Shown: positions 1 to 6,334 of the stretch, in pieces | Layout: every line of letters begins with the position of its first letter | Numbering within the stretch: the first letter of the stretch is position 1 | Assembly: GCA_051000715.1 (NCBI GenBank) | Contig: JBPCOB010000260.1 | Location: 1 to 11,090, forward strand | Direction: 5' to 3' | DNA from: JBPCOB01 sp051000715 | Lineage (GTDB): Bacteria; Actinomycetota; Actinomycetes; JALYNC01 | Length of the DNA stretch: 11,090 nucleotides | The notes under the pieces: model-generated | Database searches by the model: none | What the model saw: only the letters and a program-made list of their open reading frames with translations | What the model was told of the DNA's origin: nothing | Program-made: the position numbers and the translations under genes

Positions 1-96
1 GTGGAGGCGGCCGCCGGCGGGTGCGGCGCCGGCGTCTTCGACCTGTGCTTCGACTGGTCCGTCGGCGACTGGACCGTCGTACGGGTGCTGGACTGA
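1..96 (+). CDS. 3' end of an upstream gene, probably a DUF6504-family protein (partial)
   Basis: Frame 1 is open from the window edge to a TGA at 94-96 and encodes 31 residues ending in GVFDLCFDWSVGDWTVVRVLD. The GTG at position 1 is most likely an internal Val codon, not the start. The ending, rich in aromatic and acidic residues, resembles from memory the C-terminus of DUF6504, a small family of unknown function often encoded beside dnaE2 and Y-family polymerase genes in actinobacteria. With so few residues this is a tentative call. The stop overlaps the next start by one base (TGATG), which points to one transcript and translational coupling with the HEPN gene. Whether an imuB-like gene lies further upstream cannot be seen here. 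Confidence 0.5.
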   Translation: MEAAAGGCGAGVFDLCFDWSVGDWTVVRVLD

Positions 97-557
97 TGAC
101 GGCTGCGGTGTCAACCAACGGTCCGGCGGCGCTACGCCGGGGGCGTCCTGGTCAAGAGGCGGTCTCGTTGCTCGAGACTGCCCGCCGCGGCCTAGCCGAA
201 GCGGCGACGTTAGACCTGCCACCCCAGCGCTATGCCACCGCGCATCTGTCCGCGCTGCGGGCGGCGGCGGCGGTGCTCGCAGCCCGGGCCCGGCCGGAGA
301 ACACCAACCACCGTCGGCGGCCGACGAGCGCCTGGGTGCTGCTCACCACGGTCGCACCGGAGCTGGGGGAGTGGGCGGCGTTCTTCGCCGCCGGCGCGAC
401 CAAGCGGGCCGCGGCCGAGGCGGGCCTGCCCCGGGCGGTCACTGCGCGGGAGGCCGACGACCTGGTCCGCGACGCCGACACCTTCCTCGCCGTCGTGGAG
501 ACCACCCTCGGCATGCCGTCCCAGTCGGCGCTGCCGGTGGGCTCGCGAGCCGGGTGA
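96..557 (+). CDS. SAV_6107-family HEPN domain protein
   Basis: A 153-residue cytosolic, mostly alpha-helical, Ala/Arg-rich protein with no signal peptide or membrane segment. The core from about residue 20 to 138 matches what I recall of the SAV_6107 HEPN family: RYATAHLSALRAAAAVLAAR at 45-64, RRRPTSAWVLL at 73-83, then an ELGEWAAFFAAGATKRAAAEAG stretch at 89-110 and a C-terminal helix DDLVRDADTFLAVVE. HEPN folds are small helical bundles; many are ribonucleases or nucleotide-binding proteins, and active RNases carry an R-x4-6-H motif. R45-x4-H50 fits that spacing, but catalytic activity here is inference. The ATG at 96 was chosen because it overlaps the upstream stop (TGATG); the Shine-Dalgarno before it is weak, so coupling is likely. 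The gene ends 7 nt before the dnaE2 start. Its role is unknown; its position suggests a link to damage tolerance. Confidence 0.8.
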   Translation: MTAAVSTNGPAALRRGRPGQEAVSLLETARRGLAEAATLDLPPQRYATAHLSALRAAAAVLAARARPENTNHRRRPTSAWVLLTTVAPELGEWAAFFAAGATKRAAAEAGLPRAVTAREADDLVRDADTFLAVVETTLGMPSQSALPVGSRAG

Positions 558-564
558 GGCGGGC

Positions 565-3500
565 GTGTCCGACCCTTTCGTGCATCTACACGTCGCGTCC
601 GGTTACTCGATGCGCTACGGCGCATCGTCTCCGGCCGTGCTCGTCGAGCGGGCGGCCGAGCACGGCATGGACGCTCTCGCGCTCACCGACCGGGACGGCG
701 CCTACGGCGCGGTCAAGTTCGTGCAGGCCTGCGTGGCCGCGGGGATCCGGCCGATCCTAGGAGTCGATCTCGCCCTCGCGCCGGCTGAATCGGAAGGCCG
801 GCGGCCGGGCCCCGGGGCGGGGTCTGGCGCCGGGCCGAAGCGGCGTACCCCGGCCCGGGGCGGTGCCTTCCTCCTCGACGACGGGCACCCCCGGATCACC
901 GTGCTGGCCCGCGACCCCCGCGGCTGGGCGTCGATGTGCCGGCTGGTCAGCGCGACCTCCCTGACCGGCGAGCGCAGCCGGCCGGTGAGCTCGCCGGCCC
1001 TGGTCGCCGAGCACCTGGGCCGGCCGGACGCGGGCGTCTTCGTGCTGCTCGGCCCGGACTCCGAGGTCGGCCGGGCGGTCGCCGTCCGCCGTCCGGACCT
1101 GGCTGCCGCCGCCCTCGACCGGTGGCGGGCGATGCTCGACCCGGCGGACCTGCTGATCGAGGTGGTGCACCACCGAGGGGCGGGCGATGTCACCCGGGCG
1201 GCCCGGCTGCTGGGCTTCGCCGCCCAGGCCGGGGTGCCGGCGGTGCTTACCAACGCCGTCCGCTACGCCGACCGCGGCGACGCCCCGACGGCCGACGTCC
1301 TCGACGCGGCCCGGCGGCTGGTGGTGCTCGACCCTCGGCACGTTGACCGGGTCAACGCCGAGGGGGCGCTGAAGTCCGGCAAGGAGATGGCCGAACTGGC
1401 CGACGAGATCGCCGTCCTGGCCGGCCGGGGTCCGGGCGGCGGCCGGGAGCTGCTGCTGCGCACCCGGTCGGTCGCCGAGCGGTGTGTCGTGCCCGCCGGC
1501 GCGGGTGGGCTGGGCATCGGCGAGGTGCACTTCCCCGAGCTCGAGGTGTCCGGTGGAGGCGGCCGGGCCGGGCCGGTGCCGGCAGACGCCGTCCTGCGGG
1601 AGCGGTGCGAGGCCGGCTTCGGCCGGCGTGGCGCGCCGCGGTCGCCGGCGGCGCTGCGCCGGCTGGACGACGAGCTGGCGGTGATCCACGGGCTGGGCTA
1701 CCCGTCGTACTTCCTCACCGTCGGCGACGTGGTCGAGGTGATCAAGTCGCTCGGGGTGCGCTGCGCGGCCCGGGGCTCGGGTGCTGGCAGCCTGGTCAAC
1801 TATCTGCTCGGCATCTCCGACGTCGACCCGATCGAGCACAACCTGGTGATGGAGCGGTTTCTCTCACCGCTCCGGCATTCGCTGCCTGACATCGACGTCG
1901 ACGTTGAGTCCGCCCGCCGGACCGAGGTCTACGAGGCGATCCTCGACCGGTACGGCGGGGAGCGGTGCACCTGCGTGTCGATGATGGACACCTACCGCGC
2001 CCGGCATGCGATCCGCGACGTCGGGGGCGCGCTCGGCCTGCCGCCGGGCGAGATCGACACGCTGGCCAAGGCGTTCCCGCACATCCGGGCTCGCCAGGTC
2101 CGGGCCGCGCTGCGCGACCTCCCGGAGCTGCGGGCCAGCGGCCTGGACACCGGGCGCCTCGACCTGCTGTTCCGGCTGGTCGAGCGGCTCGACGGGCTGC
2201 CCCGCCACATCGCGCTGCACCCCTGCGGCGTACTGCTGTCCGACCTCACCCTGCTCGACCGCACGCCGGTCGAGGCCAGCTGGCTCGGCTTCCCGATGAG
2301 CCAGTTCGACAAGGACGACGTCGAGGCGCTCGGGCTGCTCAAGCTCGACGTGCTCGGCGTACGCATGCAGTCCGCGATCGCCCACGCGGTCGCCGAGGTC
2401 GCCCGGGTCGACGACGTCGAGGTCGACATCGACGCCGTACCCCGCGATGACCCGGCCACCTACCGGCTGATCCAGTCCACCCGCACCCTGGGCTGCTTCC
2501 AGATCGAGTCGCCGGGCCAGCGGGAGCTGGTGGGCAAGTTCGGGCCGGAGACGTTCGGCGACCTCATCATCGACATCTCGCTGTTCCGGCCGGGACCGGT
2601 CAAGAGCGACATGGTCACTCCCTTCCTGCAGGCCCGGCAGGGCTGGCGGGCGCCGGAGTACCTCCATCCCGACCTCGAGCCGGTGCTGGCCGAGACCTGC
2701 GGGGTGGTGGTGTTCCACGAGCAGGTGCTGAAGATGGTCTCGGTGCTGACCGACTGCTCGCTCGCCGAGGCCGACGAGGTACGCCGCGCGCTCGGCGACC
2801 CGCTCGGCCAGCCGGAGGTCCGCACCTGGTTCGTGCCGGCCGCACTGCGCCGCGGCTACGACCTCGACGTGGTCGAGCGGGTGTGGAAGGTGCTCCAGGC
2901 GTTCGCGTCGTTCGGCTTCTGCAAGGCGCACGCGGCCGCCTTCGCGGTGCCGACCTACCAGTCGGCCTGGCTCAAGGCGCATCATCCGGCGGCGTTCCTC
3001 GCCGGGGTGCTCACCCACGACCCCGGCATGTACCCCAAGCGGCTGATCCTCGACGACGCCCGCCAGTTCGGGATCGCGGTGCTCTCCCTCGACGTCAACC
3101 GCTCCGACGCCGACTACCGGGTGGAGCGGGTCGGCGTCCTCGACGAGCCGCCGCCGGGCATCCTCGACATGCCGCCGCGAGCCGAGCCGCCAGGTGGGAT
3201 CCCGGACGCGCGGGCCTACGGCATCCGGCTCGGGCTGGCCGACATCAAGGGGATCAGCGACGCGGAGGTGGCCCGGATCGTGGCCGGCCGACCGTACGCC
3301 TCGCTGTCGGACTTCTGGCACCGGGCCGCGGTCTCCCGGCCAATCGCGGAGCGGCTGGTGGTGGCCGGCGGGTTCGACGACATCTACGGGCTGGGCTCAC
3401 CGCTGCCGGTACGCCGGCGCGGCACGGTCACCCGACGCGACCTGCTGCTGCAGGTCGCCGAGCTCGACACGTGGTCGCGGTCGGTACGGCGTGGGGGAGC

Positions 3501-4332
3501 CCCGGCCGGCAGCCGCGGGGGCGGCCCGGCCGGCAGCCGGCCGACCGCCGGTCACGCCGGTGTGCGTGAGCTGGCGGCCCGGCAGTCGCAGGCGGCCGCG
3601 CCGGTGCGGCCCGCCGCCGAGCTACCCGTGCAGCTCACCCTGAATCTCGGTGACGAGCCGACCGAGGCGCGCCCCACCGGCCTGCCGGAGATGACCGATG
3701 CGGAGCGGGTGCGAGCCGAGCTCGAAGTGCTCGGCCTCGACGTGAGTCGGCACGTGCTCGACTTCTACGCGCAGTTCCTGGCCGCGCTCGGGATCACTCG
3801 GGCTCGCGACCTGGTGCGCTGCCGGAGTCGGGCAGAAGTGCTGGTCGCCGGGGTCAAGGTGGCCACCCAGACGCCGCCGATCCGGTCCGGCCGGCGGGTG
3901 ATCTTCGTGACCCTCGACGACGCCACCGGTCCGCTCGACGCGACGTTCTTCGAAGACGCCCAAGCCGGGTACGCCGCCACGCTGTTCCACTCCTGGTTGT
4001 TGGTGATCCGCGGCAGCGTGCGGCGTACCGGTCCGCGGGGGGTCTCCATGCAGGCGACCGGGTGCTGGGAGCTCCCCCGGCTGCGGAACGAGTGGGAGAT
4101 CGGCGGGCTCCCGGCGGTGGCGGCGGCGATGGAGCGGCCGCCGGTCCTCAGCGAGTCGGCCGTGCACGGCGCGGCGGAAAGCCGGTCCACCCGGCCGGTG
4201 ATGGTGGCGCCGCCGCTGGTCCATGCCACCGGCTTCGCGCAGTCGCCGTACGCCGACGTGGCTCCCGCCGGCTCGGGTAACGGCGCCCCCCGACGGCTGT
4301 GGCACTCGAGCCCGGGTAGCGCGGGTGGGTGA
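565..4332 (+). CDS. dnaE2: Error-prone DNA polymerase III alpha subunit DnaE2
   Basis: C-family translesion DNA polymerase, 1255 aa, longer than the roughly 1050-1100 aa of mycobacterial DnaE2. The GTG start at 565 has GAGG at 556-559 and leads straight into the PHP domain (HLH at 7-9, LTDRDG at 40-45). The polymerase core has RGSGAGSLVNYLLG from 403, PDIDVDVES with catalytic D442 and D444, LHPCG at 551-555, LLKLDVLG with the third aspartate D595, GCFQIESPGQRE from 643 and FGFCKAHAAAF from 783. The D442-D595 spacing matches E. coli DnaE D401-D555. A helix-hairpin-helix follows at about 885-925, then a low-complexity linker at about 975-1022, a QLTLNL hexapeptide at 1023-1028, and an OB fold at about 1090-1165. 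VESARR next to the catalytic pair and the OB-ending layout mark DnaE2 rather than replicative DnaE1. In mycobacteria DnaE2 works with ImuA'/ImuB in SOS mutagenesis; neither partner is in view. Oddities: R43 in a PHP metal-site position, and a basic Gly/Pro insert at 73-100. Confidence 0.96.
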   Translation: MSDPFVHLHVASGYSMRYGASSPAVLVERAAEHGMDALALTDRDGAYGAVKFVQACVAAGIRPILGVDLALAPAESEGRRPGPGAGSGAGPKRRTPARGGAFLLDDGHPRITVLARDPRGWASMCRLVSATSLTGERSRPVSSPALVAEHLGRPDAGVFVLLGPDSEVGRAVAVRRPDLAAAALDRWRAMLDPADLLIEVVHHRGAGDVTRAARLLGFAAQAGVPAVLTNAVRYADRGDAPTADVLDAARRLVVLDPRHVDRVNAEGALKSGKEMAELADEIAVLAGRGPGGGRELLLRTRSVAERCVVPAGAGGLGIGEVHFPELEVSGGGGRAGPVPADAVLRERCEAGFGRRGAPRSPAALRRLDDELAVIHGLGYPSYFLTVGDVVEVIKSLGVRCAARGSGAGSLVNYLLGISDVDPIEHNLVMERFLSPLRHSLPDIDVDVESARRTEVYEAILDRYGGERCTCVSMMDTYRARHAIRDVGGALGLPPGEIDTLAKAFPHIRARQVRAALRDLPELRASGLDTGRLDLLFRLVERLDGLPRHIALHPCGVLLSDLTLLDRTPVEASWLGFPMSQFDKDDVEALGLLKLDVLGVRMQSAIAHAVAEVARVDDVEVDIDAVPRDDPATYRLIQSTRTLGCFQIESPGQRELVGKFGPETFGDLIIDISLFRPGPVKSDMVTPFLQARQGWRAPEYLHPDLEPVLAETCGVVVFHEQVLKMVSVLTDCSLAEADEVRRALGDPLGQPEVRTWFVPAALRRGYDLDVVERVWKVLQAFASFGFCKAHAAAFAVPTYQSAWLKAHHPAAFLAGVLTHDPGMYPKRLILDDARQFGIAVLSLDVNRSDADYRVERVGVLDEPPPGILDMPPRAEPPGGIPDARAYGIRLGLADIKGISDAEVARIVAGRPYASLSDFWHRAAVSRPIAERLVVAGGFDDIYGLGSPLPVRRRGTVTRRDLLLQVAELDTWSRSVRRGGAPAGSRGGGPAGSRPTAGHAGVRELAARQSQAAAPVRPAAELPVQLTLNLGDEPTEARPTGLPEMTDAERVRAELEVLGLDVSRHVLDFYAQFLAALGITRARDLVRCRSRAEVLVAGVKVATQTPPIRSGRRVIFVTLDDATGPLDATFFEDAQAGYAATLFHSWLLVIRGSVRRTGPRGVSMQATGCWELPRLRNEWEIGGLPAVAAAMERPPVLSESAVHGAAESRSTRPVMVAPPLVHATGFAQSPYADVAPAGSGNGAPRRLWHSSPGSAGG

Positions 4333-4333
4333 G

Positions 4334-4420
4334 GTGAACGAGTTCCCCGGCCACCGGGGGGGCGGCACCATGGGGGGCGTGCCCGAGCCAACTCACCGCC
4401 ACCGGGTGATCGCGCCATGA
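4334..4420 (+). CDS. Candidate 28-codon ORF coupling dnaE2 to dinB
   Basis: Starts at GTG 4334, one base after the dnaE2 stop (TGA G GTG), and encodes 28 residues (MNEFPGHRGGG... ending HRHRVIAP). Its TGA at 4418-4420 overlaps the dinB ATG at 4417 as ATGA. An internal ATG at 4370, preceded by a G-rich run, would give a 16-residue version. dinB itself has only a weak Shine-Dalgarno (GGGTGA, 4404-4409), so ribosomes leaving dnaE2 could re-initiate here and hand over to dinB. The peptide is Gly/His/Arg/Pro-rich and unlike any family I know, so a product with its own function is doubtful. In GC-rich DNA a short open frame is common by chance; the two precise junctions are the only evidence. Confidence 0.22.
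   Translation: MNEFPGHRGGGTMGGVPEPTHRHRVIAP
4336..4359 (+). repeat. Palindromes in the dnaE2-dinB gap
   Basis: Two adjacent inverted repeats begin just after the dnaE2 stop. GAAC-GA-GTTC lies at 4336-4345. CCCCGG-CCA-CCGGGG lies at 4345-4359, a 6-bp stem with a 3-nt loop. A third weaker pair, TCACC 4393-4397 and GGTGA 4405-4409, places the only Shine-Dalgarno-like bases of dinB in a stem. The first resembles a LexA half-site pair but has a 2-nt spacer, where actinobacterial SOS boxes have 4. There is no T-run, so a terminator is not indicated. They could be RNA structures that set the dnaE2 to dinB expression ratio, or chance in GC-rich sequence. Confidence 0.3.
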
Positions 4421-5685
4421 GCCGCGGCTCCGTACCGGCCACCGGTCCTCCTCCCGGCCCGCCCGGGAACGACACGGGCTGCACCGTGCTGCACGTCGAC
4501 ATGGACGCCTTCTACGCCAGCGTGGAGCTGCGGTCCCGGCCCGACCTGCGGGGCCGGCCGGTCATCGTCGGCGGCGGGAGCACCCGGGGCGTGGTGCTCT
4601 CGGCTACGTACGAAGCGCGCGCCTTCGGCGTCCACAGCGCGATGCCGATGATGCGTGCCCGCCGGCTGTGCCCGCAGGCCGTGGTGCTGCCGCCGAACCC
4701 GGCGGCCTACCGGGACGCCTCTGCCGGGATCATGGAGCTGTTCCGCTCGGTGACCCCGCTGGTCGAGCCGATCGCGCTGGACGAGGCATTTCTCGACGTC
4801 TCCAGCGCGCTCCGCCGGCTCGGCCGACCGGTACAGATCGGTGAGTGGTTGCGTGCACGGGTGGCCGACGAGCAGCAGATCACCTGCTCGGTGGGCGTGG
4901 CCAGCACGAAGTTCGTCGCCAAGCTGGCCTCGGCCCGCTGCAAGCCGGACGGGCTCCAGGTCGTCCCGCCCGGGGAGGTGGTGGCGTTCCTGCACCCGCT
5001 GCCGGTCGGTGCCCTGTGGGGGGTGGGGGAACGCACCGGGGAGACCCTGGTCCGGCTCGGCCTACGCACCGTTGGCGACCTGGCCCATACCCCGGTGGGC
5101 ACCCTGCAGCGTGCTCTCGGGTCGGCCGTCGGCTCACACCTGGCAGCACTCGCCTGGGGCCGCGACGAGCGCCGGGTGGTCGCCCATGAGCCTGACAAGA
5201 GCGTCGGAGCCGAGGAGACCTTCGGCCGCGACGTCGACGATCCGGCCGTGATCCACCGGGAGCTGCTCCGGCTGTCCGACCGGACCGCCGAACGGCTGCG
5301 AGCCACCGGGCAGCGGGGGCGCACGATCAGTATCAAGGTCCGGTTTGCCGACTTCGCCACGATCACCCGGTCGCGCACTCTGGCCGACCCCACCGACGTC
5401 GGTCGGGAGATCTTCGACACCGCACGGTCGCTGTTCGACGCGCTCGGCCTGCAGCGTGCCCGGCTGCGGCTGGTCGGCGTGCGGGTGGAGGGGATACGCG
5501 CGGCGGATGGGGCGCACCGGCAGCTGCTGCTGGGGGAGCGGGACGCCGGCTGGCGAGAGGCCGAGCTGGCCGTCGACCGGGCGACCCGCCGCTTCGGCGT
5601 CGGCGTCGTACGGCCCGCGGTGCTGGTGGCACCGGAGGACGACACCGCGCCGCCGATGCCGCCGGGCGGCAATCGGCCGCGCTGA
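4417..5685 (+). CDS. dinB: Y-family translesion polymerase, DNA polymerase IV (DinB)
   Basis: A 422-aa polymerase that copies past damaged bases with low fidelity and no proofreading. The palm has HVDMDAFYASVE from residue 26, with metal-binding D28 and steric-gate position Y33, and ALDEAFLDV with catalytic D122 and E123. The fingers read VLSATYEARAFGVHSAMPM; QITCSVGVASTKFVAKLAS and KPDG follow. A helix-hairpin-helix thumb region (LPVGALWGVGERTGETLVRLGL) comes next, then a complete little finger beginning EETFGRDV. QLLLG at 369-373 is a possible degenerate clamp-binding motif. The N-terminal 22 residues are a Pro/Gly-rich extension before the conserved VLHVDMD. ATG 4417 is the first possible start after the upstream in-frame stop; GTG 4486 is an alternative that removes the extension. 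The gene follows dnaE2 by 84 nt on the same strand, with no obvious promoter or terminator between, so co-expression after damage is likely. Confidence 0.95.
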   Translation: MSRGSVPATGPPPGPPGNDTGCTVLHVDMDAFYASVELRSRPDLRGRPVIVGGGSTRGVVLSATYEARAFGVHSAMPMMRARRLCPQAVVLPPNPAAYRDASAGIMELFRSVTPLVEPIALDEAFLDVSSALRRLGRPVQIGEWLRARVADEQQITCSVGVASTKFVAKLASARCKPDGLQVVPPGEVVAFLHPLPVGALWGVGERTGETLVRLGLRTVGDLAHTPVGTLQRALGSAVGSHLAALAWGRDERRVVAHEPDKSVGAEETFGRDVDDPAVIHRELLRLSDRTAERLRATGQRGRTISIKVRFADFATITRSRTLADPTDVGREIFDTARSLFDALGLQRARLRLVGVRVEGIRAADGAHRQLLLGERDAGWREAELAVDRATRRFGVGVVRPAVLVAPEDDTAPPMPPGGNRPR

Positions 5686-5687
5686 GC

Positions 5688-5725
5688 CGGCGGACCGCCG
5701 CCGCCCTGCCGGAGGGTGAACCGGC
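5688..5725 (+). terminator. Possible terminator hairpins after dinB
   Basis: Two inverted repeats follow the dinB stop. CGGCGG-A-CCGCCG at 5688-5700 would fold with a 4-bp stem and 5-nt loop. GCCGG (5708-5712) pairs with CCGGC (5721-5725) across an 8-nt loop. Neither has a T-run, which is often absent from actinobacterial terminators. The position between a finished operon and a gene with its own strong ribosome binding site supports termination here, but chance pairing in GC-rich DNA is a real alternative. Confidence 0.3.
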
Positions 5726-5786
5726 CGAAGCTGAACCCGCTCGGGGGCCAAGCGCACGTAGTCACCACGTCGCCGAGCCGACCGGC

Positions 5787-5890
5787 TTTCGCGGCCGCCG
5801 CACCCCTCGTATCCTGAGGTCAGCTCGCCCGGTGTAGAAGGGCGGCTGGTCACAGCCCACGCACCGGGGCGTCCATCGGGAGGAGGCGTC
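5787..5890 (+). promoter_or_regulatory. Tentative promoter and leader of the DUF3040 gene
   Basis: The gap between dinB and the DUF3040 gene is 205 nt. TATCCT at 5810-5815 is a plausible -10 element; TTTCGC at 5787-5792, 17 bp upstream, is a poor -35. The leader then holds a small perfect hairpin, GGCTG-GTCA-CAGCC (5844-5857), and a strong Shine-Dalgarno GGGAGGAGG at 5878-5886 placed 4 nt before the ATG at 5891. The ribosome binding site is clear; the promoter is a guess from sequence alone. Nothing else was recognised in the gap. Confidence 0.3.
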
Positions 5891-6286
5891 ATGCCTCTCT
5901 CTGAACACGAGCAGCGGCTGCTCGACCAGATCGAGCGCGCCCTCTACGCCGAGGATCCCAAGTTCGCCACCTCCGTCCGGGCCCGCGACCTGCGCAGCCA
6001 CTACCGGCTGCGAATGGCCCGCTCGGCCGTCGCCTTCATTGCCGGCCTCGTGTTGCTCTTCGCCGGCCTGATCGCGAAGGTGGTGCCGATCGGCGTACTG
6101 GGCTTCGTCGTGATGCTGGCCGCGCTGCTATTCGGACTGACCAGCTGGCAGCGGCTGACCGGCCACCGCGAGGTGCGCCCGAGTCGCCGTCGCCCGGAGC
6201 CGTCGCCGGGGCGGCCCTCGCGGTCGTCGGTGATGAACCGGCTCGAGGAGCGCTGGCGGCGTCGCTGGGAGGAACGCGGCCGCTAG
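5891..6286 (+). CDS. DUF3040 family small membrane protein
   Basis: A 131-aa protein. The N-terminal part reads MPLSEHEQRLLDQIERAL, the signature opening of DUF3040, an actinobacterial family of unknown function. Two hydrophobic helices follow at about residues 44-62 and 64-84, separated by a short turn near P66, then a strongly basic, Arg/Pro-rich cytosolic tail (RRRPEPSPGRPSR, RWRRRWEERGR). With two helices and a basic tail, both ends are expected in the cytoplasm. The ATG is fixed by a strong GGGAGGAGG Shine-Dalgarno. Homologues occur near the division gene cluster in other actinobacteria (from memory, including Mycobacterium), which would suggest a role linked to envelope or division; no activity can be assigned from sequence. 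It converges with the transglutaminase gene across a 48-nt gap that holds no convincing bidirectional terminator. Confidence 0.9.
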   Translation: MPLSEHEQRLLDQIERALYAEDPKFATSVRARDLRSHYRLRMARSAVAFIAGLVLLFAGLIAKVVPIGVLGFVVMLAALLFGLTSWQRLTGHREVRPSRRRPEPSPGRPSRSSVMNRLEERWRRRWEERGR

Positions 6287-6334
6287 CTCCGACCCGCCAG
6301 CTTCGGCAGAAAAGGCAGCAGGCGACCAGAGCGC

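Noticed and set aside
291..311. A second R-x5-H (R66 to H72) in the HEPN protein as the catalytic motif.
   Set aside because: It falls in the basic loop RPENTNHRRRP rather than in a helix, and I recall this loop as variable in the family. R45-x4-H50 is the better candidate.
232..564. In-frame upstream extension of the dnaE2 frame to ATG 232, which would add 111 residues.
   Set aside because: The extension is Arg/Pro/Ser-rich out-of-frame sequence lying over the HEPN gene. GTG 565 has a Shine-Dalgarno and begins directly at the PHP domain.
1864..3321. Long antisense open frame over dnaE2 (485 codons), and others over dinB and the transglutaminase gene.
   Set aside because: GC-rich genes with G/C third positions give long antisense open frames. 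The translations are low-complexity Arg/Ala/Gly-rich and match no family I know.
4330..4419. dnaE2 and dinB are in the same reading frame with no further stop between them, so readthrough of one TGA would give a fusion.
   Set aside because: A 28-codon stop-free stretch is expected by chance at this GC content, and no readthrough signal was seen.
5716..5817. A 33-codon ORF (GTG 5716 to TGA 5817) in the gap behind dinB.
   Set aside because: Its GGAGG abuts the GTG with no usable spacing, it overlaps the candidate hairpins and -10 element, and the peptide has no recognisable character.
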